Shown: in pieces, positions 23,755-28,741 of the stretch
Numbering within the stretch: the first letter of the stretch is position 1
How the letters are laid out: each line of letters begins with the position of its first letter
Assembly: GCA_035473395.1 (NCBI GenBank)
Contig: DATIOF010000173.1
Coordinates: forward strand, 1 to 28,741
Length of the DNA stretch: 28,741 nt
Origin: AC-32 sp035473395
GTDB taxonomy: Bacteria; Actinomycetota; Thermoleophilia; Gaiellales; Gaiellaceae
Direction: 5' to 3'
Position numbers and translations under genes: made by a program
Notes under the pieces: generated by a model
What the model saw: only the letters and a program-made list of their open reading frames with translations
Database searches by the model: none
Told to the model about the DNA's origin: nothing

Positions 23755-23766
23755 TACGCTGGTGTC
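23755..23766 (+). promoter_or_regulatory. probable -10 box of the Yip1-family gene (leaderless)
   Basis: TACGCT at 23755-23760 fits TAnnnT and is 6 bases before the ATG, so transcription would begin at or next to the start codon. No Shine-Dalgarno sequence and no clear -35. Confidence 0.4.
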
Positions 23767-24363
23767 ATGGCCACGCGAACCGAGGTCGCACCCCAGGCAG
23801 ACGAGCGCGTTTGGCTGCAGCGCGCGGTGTTCGTGCTTGTCCGGCCGCGCGACGTCTTCACCGCGATACGCGACGACTCCGACGTTGCTGCGCGCGCGAG
23901 GAGCGAGGCCGTGCTCGCGCTCGTCATCCTCAGCGGCGTGGGCACCGTGCTCTGGACGCCGGTCGCGGCAACGGTCATGGACGTCAACGGGCCACACGCA
24001 AGCGACGGCCTCGACGTCGCGATCTGGGCGTTCTTCGTCGGCAGCGCGTACGGAGCGGCCTTCTACTTCATCGGCGGTCTCGTCGTTTACGCCCTGACGC
24101 GTGCTGTGGGCGGAATCACGTACCGCCAGGCGCGGCACGTGCTCGCCTTCGCGTCCGCGCCGGTCGCGCTCTCGTTGCTCGTCCTCTGGCCGGTGCGGCT
24201 GGCGGTCTACGGCGAGGATCTGTTCAGGACCGGCGGCTCCGACCACGGCGCAGGGAACACGACCTTCGTCGTGCTCGAGCTGCTGTTCGTCGCCTGGTCG
24301 CTGGCGCTACTGGTGCTCGGCCTGCGCACGGTGCGCGGGCAGCCCGGCCTCGAACGCGGCTAG
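23767..24363 (+). CDS. Yip1-family integral membrane protein
   Basis: 198 residues. The soluble start (RAVFVLVRPRDVFTAIRDDSDVAARARSEAVLALVILSGVG) has the RP-x-x-x-F motif common in Yip1/YIPF bacterial proteins, followed by about five hydrophobic segments, including FVGSAYGAAFYFIGGLVVYALTRAVGG and LAFASAPVALSLLVLWPVRLAVYG. Function of bacterial Yip1 proteins is not known. It is divergent from the TasA-like operon. The 3' end overlaps panB (opposite strand) by 57 bases. Confidence 0.8.
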   Translation: MATRTEVAPQADERVWLQRAVFVLVRPRDVFTAIRDDSDVAARARSEAVLALVILSGVGTVLWTPVAATVMDVNGPHASDGLDVAIWAFFVGSAYGAAFYFIGGLVVYALTRAVGGITYRQARHVLAFASAPVALSLLVLWPVRLAVYGEDLFRTGGSDHGAGNTTFVVLELLFVAWSLALLVLGLRTVRGQPGLERG

Positions 24364-25200
24364 CTCCTCGTCCGGGATCGCGTAGGTGTGCTGCTCCTCG
24401 GGGAAGCGGCCCTCGCGCACGTCGTCGACGTAGGCCTCGATCGCTCGTCTCGCCTCGCCGGCGAGATCCGCGTAGCGCTTGACGAAACGCGGCGCCTTGC
24501 CTGCGTAGAGCCCGAGCAGGTCGTGCCAGACCAGCACCTGGCCGTCGCAGTCCGCACCGGCGCCGATGCCGATCGTCGGCACCTGCAGCGCCTCGGTCAC
24601 GCGCGCCGCCACCGGGGCCGGCACCGCCTCGAGCACGATCGCGAAGCATCCGGCGGCCTCGAGCGCGAGCGCGTCCTCGTACAGCCGCTCGGCCTTCTCC
24701 GCCGTGCGGCCCTGGGCCTTGAAACCGCCGAGCATCGTCGCCGACTGCGGGGTCAGGCCGACGTGGCCCATCACCGGAACGCCCGCGCCGACGATCGCCT
24801 GGACGCGGGAGAGCGTCGGGCCGGCGCCCTCGAGCTTGACTGCGTCGGCCCCGGCCTCCTTGACGAAGCGCACGGCGTTGTCGACTGCAGCCTCGTCGGA
24901 GCCCTGGAAGGACCCAAACGGCATGTCGGCGATCACGAGCGGCCGCTTTGCGCCACGCACGACCGCGCGCGTGAGCATCAGCAGCTCGTCCATCGTCACC
25001 GGCACGGTCGACTCGTTGCCGAGCACGACCATCCCGGCCGAGTCGCCGACCAGCACCAGCTCGACGCCCGCCTCGTCGGCGATGCGGCCGCTGGGGAAGT
25101 CGTAGGCCGTCACCATCGCGAGCTTCTGCCCGCGGCGCTTCAGCTCGATCAGCTCGGTCAGCGGCAGCTTGCCGTGGGTCCAGGACGCGTACTTGCTCAC
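24307..25200 (-). CDS. panB: 3-methyl-2-oxobutanoate hydroxymethyltransferase
   Basis: 297 residues. It transfers a hydroxymethyl group from 5,10-methylene-THF to 2-oxoisovalerate to make ketopantoate, the first step of pantothenate synthesis. Family motifs: MVTAYDFPSGRIADEAGVELVLVGDSAGMVVLG (metal-binding Asp in GDS), GSFQGSDEAAVDNA, VKLEGAG, VPVMGHVGLTPQS, and PTIGIGAGADCDGQVLVWHDLLGLY. The GTG start overlaps the panC stop (GTGA), giving MSKYASWTHGKLPL; the frame stays open upstream but there it is antisense shadow of panC. The C-terminal 20-25 residues are an extension compared with the usual 265-280. Its end overlaps the Yip1 gene. Confidence 0.97.
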   Translation of the reverse strand: MSKYASWTHGKLPLTELIELKRRGQKLAMVTAYDFPSGRIADEAGVELVLVGDSAGMVVLGNESTVPVTMDELLMLTRAVVRGAKRPLVIADMPFGSFQGSDEAAVDNAVRFVKEAGADAVKLEGAGPTLSRVQAIVGAGVPVMGHVGLTPQSATMLGGFKAQGRTAEKAERLYEDALALEAAGCFAIVLEAVPAPVAARVTEALQVPTIGIGAGADCDGQVLVWHDLLGLYAGKAPRFVKRYADLAGEARRAIEAYVDDVREGRFPEEQHTYAIPDEELAAFEAGLPAHRAQAEHQ

Positions 25201-25937
25201 GATGGGTCTCCTTCCAGGACGACATTGTCGATCAAACGTGTTGAGCCGACGCGGATCGCGGCGGCGAGCACGTAGGGCTCGAAGTCGGCCTCCTCGAAGT
25301 AGTCGACCTCGAGGCCGTCGAGCAGGCTGCGGTCGCGGGCGGCGAGCGCGCGGGGGAGGGCCAGCGCCTGGGCGCGCTCGTCGGCCGAGAGGTAGGCGTT
25401 GCGCGAAGAGAGCGCCAGGCCGTCGGCGTCGCGCACGGTCGGCACGACGCGGATCTCGACCGGTACGGCCAGGTCGCGCACCATCCGCTTGACCACCGCG
25501 ATCTGCTGCGCGTCCTTCTGGCCGAAGTAGGCGCGCCGCGGGCGGACGAGGTTGAACAGCTTGAGACACACGGTGGCGACTCCGCGGAAGTGTCCGGGGC
25601 GGTGCTCGCCCTCCAGCATCGCGCCGAGCCGCTCGACCTCGACCCAGGTCTCGAAGCCCGGCGGGTAGATCTCCTCCGCGGCCGGCACGAAGAGCACGTC
25701 GACGCCGGCCTGCTCGGCGAGCTCCGCGTCGTGTGCCTCGTCTCGCGGGTAGCGCGCGAGGTCCTCGCCTTCTGTGAACTGGGCCGGGTTGACGAACAGG
25801 CTCGCGACGACGGTCTTGTTCTCGGCGCGCGCTGCGTGGAAGAGCGCGAGGTGGCCGTCGTGGAAGGCGCCCATCGTCGGGACGAGGCCGATCTCGGTGT
25901 CGCGTGGGAGCTCTGCAGCGGCGCGGATGACCTTCAT
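25197..25937 (-). CDS. panC: pantothenate synthetase, short form
   Basis: 246 residues. It joins pantoate and beta-alanine with ATP, via a pantoyl-adenylate. Motifs: PTMGAFHDGHLALFHAA (the HIGH-type HDGH), FVNPAQF, GHFRGVATVCLKLFNLVRP, FGQKDAQQ, and LSSRNAYLS (KMSKS-like). The usual length is about 280; here about 30 residues are missing in the C-terminal domain between ALPRALAARD and the final strand RLIDNVVLEG, so that domain is shortened but the active site is intact. The ATG overlaps the stop of the DUF2520 gene (ATGA). Order DUF2520 - panC - panB. Confidence 0.96.
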   Translation of the reverse strand: MKVIRAAAELPRDTEIGLVPTMGAFHDGHLALFHAARAENKTVVASLFVNPAQFTEGEDLARYPRDEAHDAELAEQAGVDVLFVPAAEEIYPPGFETWVEVERLGAMLEGEHRPGHFRGVATVCLKLFNLVRPRRAYFGQKDAQQIAVVKRMVRDLAVPVEIRVVPTVRDADGLALSSRNAYLSADERAQALALPRALAARDRSLLDGLEVDYFEEADFEPYVLAAAIRVGSTRLIDNVVLEGDPS

Positions 25938-26596
25938 CGGGCCGTCGCCTCCACGAGCGCGTCGTAGAGCGGCTCCAGCTCGGGGCGGGCCTCGCGGATC
26001 GCCTCGCGGTGCGCCTCGACCGTCGCCCAGTCGCCGCGGACGATCGGGCCGGTCGGCTCGAAGCCGTTCTCGATCGTCCGGCGCATGAGCGGCTCGAGCG
26101 CTTCCGGCGGCGCTCCGGCGGTCGCGACGAGCGAGGCCGCCGCCTCGTGCAGCGTGACCAGGAACGTCGAGACCAACGCAGCGCCCGCGTGGTAGAGCGG
26201 GCGGTCAGCGTCGGCGAGCTCGAACGGCTCGAGCCCGAGCGTCCGCGCGAGCTCCAGGGCCTGTCCCCGGGCCTCGTCCGTTTCGGCCGTGACCGCGGCC
26301 CAGGCGCCGTCGAGCTGCTCAGGCCCTCGCGTGCGCGTGAACGTCTGCAGTGGGTGCAGGGAGAAACGGCGCTCGTGCGGGTCGAGTGCCGACAGCGGCG
26401 TGGCCCCCGAGACGTGTCCGATCCAGCCCTGCCCTGGGGACAGTCCCTGGGCCACGTCGCGAATGGCCGTGTCCGGGACGCAGAGCAGCGTCAGCTCCGC
26501 GCCGTCGCTGCGCAGCTCGACGCCGCGCTCCTCGAGGCGCGCGGCAATGGCCGTGCCCACACGGCCGCGACCGATCACGTTGACGCTTTTGACCAT
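25934..26596 (-). CDS. Rossmann-like/DUF2520 dehydrogenase-like protein
   Basis: 220 residues. The N-terminal Rossmann fold has VNVIGRGRVGTAIAARLEE (nucleotide-binding GxGxxG with R for one usual residue), LLCVPDTAI at the second strand, and GHVSGATPLSAL. The C-terminal helical part, from about residue 115, is DUF2520 (RPLYHAGAALVSTFLVTLHEAAASLV). In Mycobacterium a DUF2520 protein (Rv3603c) sits by panC and panD, so the pairing is conserved. It could be the missing ketopantoate reductase of this operon, but that is only suggested by context; no panE is seen here. The start has a GGAG site 8 bases upstream and its stop overlaps panC. Confidence 0.85.
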   Translation of the reverse strand: MVKSVNVIGRGRVGTAIAARLEERGVELRSDGAELTLLCVPDTAIRDVAQGLSPGQGWIGHVSGATPLSALDPHERRFSLHPLQTFTRTRGPEQLDGAWAAVTAETDEARGQALELARTLGLEPFELADADRPLYHAGAALVSTFLVTLHEAAASLVATAGAPPEALEPLMRRTIENGFEPTGPIVRGDWATVEAHREAIREARPELEPLYDALVEATAR

Positions 26597-26638
26597 GGAA
26601 AGCTCCAGTTCCGTAGCGGATACCGGGCGCGGTGAAGT

Positions 26639-27199
26639 CTAGCCCGCGAGGCGCGCTTCGAGCGCCCGCCGGGTCTCCGGCCAGGTCTCGACCGTGACCG
26701 CATACCAGGCCGAGTCGCGGCGCTCGTCACCGCGCGCGACCATGTGCCAGCGGTGGATCCCCTCGAACTCGGACGGGATCGCCGCTAGCGCCGCCCGTGC
26801 CCGCTCGTTCAGCGCGTCCGTCTTGAACTCGACCCTCAGGCAGCCGAGCTCGTCGAACGCGTGCCGAAGGAGGAGGTACTTTGCCTCCGTGTTGGCGCCC
26901 GTGCCCCAGGCGGCCGGGTTGAGCCAGGTGTTGCCGATCTCGAGCCGCCGGTGCTCGGGCGCGAGCGACATGTAGCTCGTGGAGCCTGCCACCGCGCCCT
27001 CGAAAACAATCGCAAACGGCTGCCGGTCGTCGCCGTGCCTGAGCGCGTCGGCGATCCAGGCCTCGACGTCGCGCGTCAGCATCCACTGCCAGATCCGCTC
27101 GTCGGCCGCGGCCGTCCGCAGGCCTTCCTCGTGCTCGGGCCCGAGCGGCTCGAGCGTGACGAGGTGGCCCTCCAGCCGCGTCGAGAGACCTTCGAACAT
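26639..27199 (-). CDS. GNAT acetyltransferase, RimJ/RimL type
   Basis: 186 residues from MFEGLSTRLEGH; a start at 27208 (MPPMFEG) is also possible and I cannot separate the two. The sequence HLVTLEPLGPEHEEGL is the usual opening, EIGNTWLNPAAWGTGANTEAKYLLLRHAFDELGCLRVEFKTDALNERARAAL contains the acetyl-CoA binding loop (W-G-T-G-x-N) and the RimJ-type core. Family members acetylate protein N-termini or small molecules. The gene is 42 bases upstream of the DUF2520 gene on the same strand and may be the first gene of the pan operon. It is divergent from the histidine kinase. Confidence 0.88.
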   Translation of the reverse strand: MFEGLSTRLEGHLVTLEPLGPEHEEGLRTAAADERIWQWMLTRDVEAWIADALRHGDDRQPFAIVFEGAVAGSTSYMSLAPEHRRLEIGNTWLNPAAWGTGANTEAKYLLLRHAFDELGCLRVEFKTDALNERARAALAAIPSEFEGIHRWHMVARGDERRDSAWYAVTVETWPETRRALEARLAG

Positions 27200-27220
27200 T
27201 GGTGGCATGATGAACGAGAA

Positions 27221-28741
27221 GTGAGCCGAGAACGGGGGGCAGAAAAAGCGCAGCTGCTGCTCTCGGCGGCTCGTTACCTGAACGAGACGCTCGAGCTGGA
27301 ACGCGTCTACGACCGTTTTCACGAGCTGCTCACCGATGCGGTGCCGCACAACGGGGTGATCGTCTCCTCGTTCGACCCTGAGACCGAGCTGATCAGCTGC
27401 GACTACGCGTGGGTCGACGGCGGCAAGCTCGACCCTGCGATCCTGCCGCCGCTGCCGCTGAACCGCGAGGGCGGGATGCAGAGCCGCGTGATCATGACCG
27501 GCGAGCCGCTGCTCCAGAACGACGTGCCCGAGCAGGTCAAGGACCCGGCCGGCGTCTACTACGACGTCGACCGCGAAGGCCACATGCGCAAGCTGCCGGA
27601 CGAGGGGCCGCCGGGCGTGCAGTCGGCGCTGATGGTGCCCGTCAAGCATGAGGGCGAGGTCGTCGGAGTCGTCCAGCTGATGCACGAGACCGTCCGCTAC
27701 GCCGACGAGCAGCTGGAGCTGGCCGAGGGTCTCGTGGGCCTGATGGCCGCGGCCGTGCGCAACGCGCGCCTGCACGAGGAGGCCCAGTCGGAAGCGGCGG
27801 CCAGAGCCAGCGCCGAGGCGATGGCGGCCGCGCGCGAACAGGCGGCGCGCGTGCTCGAGGCGGTCGGCGACGGCGTGATGATGGTCGACCCCGAAGGCGC
27901 GCTGCGCTTCTGGAACCGCGCTGCGGAGCTCGTCACCGGGCGCTCTCGCGACGACGTGGTCGGCCGGCAGGCCGGCGAGGTGCTCGCGGACTGGCAGAAG
28001 GTCGCCGCCGAGATCCCGATCTCCGACGAGCCCGAGCTTGCGAGCCCGGTGACGCTCCCGGTCGAGGTGGACGGCAGCGAGCTCTGGCTCTCGTTCGTGG
28101 CCGTCCGCAGCCCGAACGGCATCGTCTACACCTTTCGCGACCTGACGGGCGACCGCGGGCTCGAGGCCGCGAAAAGCGACTTCATCGCCACGCTTTCGCA
28201 CGAGCTGCGCACGCCGATGACGGCCGTGCTCGGAGCCGCGAAGACGCTCCTCCGCGACGACATCGCGCTCTCGCCCGAGCGGCGGCACCAGCTGCTGGAG
28301 ATGATCGGAGCTCAGGGCACGCGGCTCACCCAGATCACCGAGGAGGTGCTGCTCGCCAACCGCCTCGACCGCGGCGACCTGCGCATCGACAGCGCGCGCG
28401 TCGATCTCTCGCAGCTCGCCAGCGATGCGGTCGAGACGATGCGGCACGACGCCCCGGAATCGATCTCGCTCAGCGCCGCCAACGGCGCGGCCGAGGCGAT
28501 CGGCGACCGCGACCGGATCGAGCAGGTGCTCGTCAACCTGATCGACAACGCGGTCAAGTACTCGCCCGAGGGCGGCGAAGTCGTCGTCAGCACCGTGCCG
28601 GCCGCGGCGAGCGTGCGCGTCGAGGTCGCAGACCAGGGAATCGGCATCGCGCCGGCCGAGCAGGAAGCCGTCTTCGAGAAGTTCTACCGCGGCGACCCGC
28701 AGCACCGGGCGGTGCCCGGCGGGACGGGCCTCGGGCTCTAC
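27221..28741 (+). CDS. GAF-PAS sensor histidine kinase, 3' end outside window
   Basis: The frame is open from a GTG at 27221 through the last base (507 codons). It begins with a helix, then a GAF domain about residues 20-185 (LLTDAVPHNGVIVSSFDPETELI...SALMVPVKHEGEVVGVVQLMH). A PAS domain at about 207-300 follows (VLEAVGDGVMMVDPEGALRFWNRAAELVTGRS). The dimerisation domain has the phosphorylated His327 in FIATLSHELRTPMTAV, and the ATPase domain has the N box NLIDNAVKYSPEGG, G1 box VADQGIGIAP, F box FEKFYRGD, and GGTGLGLY at the very end. No membrane segments: a cytosolic sensor. The GTG is taken because the short ATG ORF upstream (27207) ends after five codons. A response regulator gene is expected beyond the window but is not seen. 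Confidence 0.93.
   Translation, partial: MSRERGAEKAQLLLSAARYLNETLELERVYDRFHELLTDAVPHNGVIVSSFDPETELISCDYAWVDGGKLDPAILPPLPLNREGGMQSRVIMTGEPLLQNDVPEQVKDPAGVYYDVDREGHMRKLPDEGPPGVQSALMVPVKHEGEVVGVVQLMHETVRYADEQLELAEGLVGLMAAAVRNARLHEEAQSEAAARASAEAMAAAREQAARVLEAVGDGVMMVDPEGALRFWNRAAELVTGRSRDDVVGRQAGEVLADWQKVAAEIPISDEPELASPVTLPVEVDGSELWLSFVAVRSPNGIVYTFRDLTGDRGLEAAKSDFIATLSHELRTPMTAVLGAAKTLLRDDIALSPERRHQLLEMIGAQGTRLTQITEEVLLANRLDRGDLRIDSARVDLSQLASDAVETMRHDAPESISLSAANGAAEAIGDRDRIEQVLVNLIDNAVKYSPEGGEVVVSTVPAAASVRVEVADQGIGIAPAEQEAVFEKFYRGDPQHRAVPGGTGLGLY

Noticed and set aside
23630..23766. Cyclic di-GMP (GEMM) riboswitch before the TasA-like operon
   Set aside because: The conserved GGGCAAACC-type and GACGCAAAG-type segments are absent on the minus strand; only generic pairings are seen.
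26437..26447. GGGACAGTCCC as another REP copy
   Set aside because: It lies within the DUF2520 coding region and encodes part of a plausible stretch (QGLSPGQ); not listed as a repeat feature, only mentioned with the palindrome.
27207..27224. Five-codon ORF with ATG ATG just before the histidine kinase
   Set aside because: Too short to judge and no ribosome-binding site; could be a leader but nothing supports it.

Overview
The window is high-GC, gene-dense DNA that looks like an actinobacterial chromosome. The order polA - rpsA - coaE, followed within about 13 kb by uvrB and uvrA, is the order I know from Mycobacterium. The protein sequences are far from mycobacterial, and the mix of genes (ribbon-helix-helix/DUF4097/MFS, panC-panB with DUF2520, SipW locus) suggests a deep-branching class such as Thermoleophilia. 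The class is an inference. I saw no tRNA, rRNA, CRISPR array or phage module. Coding density is very high; the largest gene-free stretch is about 210 bases (2630-2842).

Region 1 (1-5395): the 3' part of polA, a small secreted protein of unknown function, a 160-base strongly self-complementary non-coding segment, then rpsA - coaE - lytic transglycosylase as one tight operon.

Region 2 (5399-9358): a five-gene operon. It has a palindromic operator inside its promoter, a ribbon-helix-helix regulator, a 31-codon ORF, a DUF4097 beta-strand-repeat protein and two MFS transporters. Every junction after the 31-codon ORF overlaps as ATGA or GTGA.

Region 3 (9351-16543): a DUF1360 membrane protein, uvrB, a GlsB-like/SHOCT protein, a metallophosphoesterase, a small membrane protein, an AI-2E-family transporter, and a PH-domain protein - ABC ATPase - ABC permease operon.

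Region 4 (16540-19997): a REP-associated tyrosine transposase (RAYT) with REP-like hairpins on its 5' side, bracketed by an 11-base direct repeat. The right copy runs into a LexA (SOS) box overlapping the uvrA -35 element. uvrA follows.

Region 5 (20001-23766, minus strand): an ER-type (SipW-like) signal peptidase together with three TasA/camelysin-like secreted paralogues and a two-repeat secreted protein. This resembles a biofilm or surface-fibre locus and is the most system-like part of the window.

Region 6 (23767-28741): a Yip1-family membrane protein, a minus-strand operon (GNAT acetyltransferase, DUF2520 dehydrogenase-like protein, panC, panB) for pantothenate synthesis, and on the plus strand a GAF-PAS sensor histidine kinase cut by the window end.

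Two patterns run through the window. Several genes have a TAnnnT or similar -10 box only 6-13 bases before the start codon and no Shine-Dalgarno sequence, so leaderless transcripts look common. All five convergent gene pairs meet with stop codons overlapping or 3 bases apart, often inside small palindromes.
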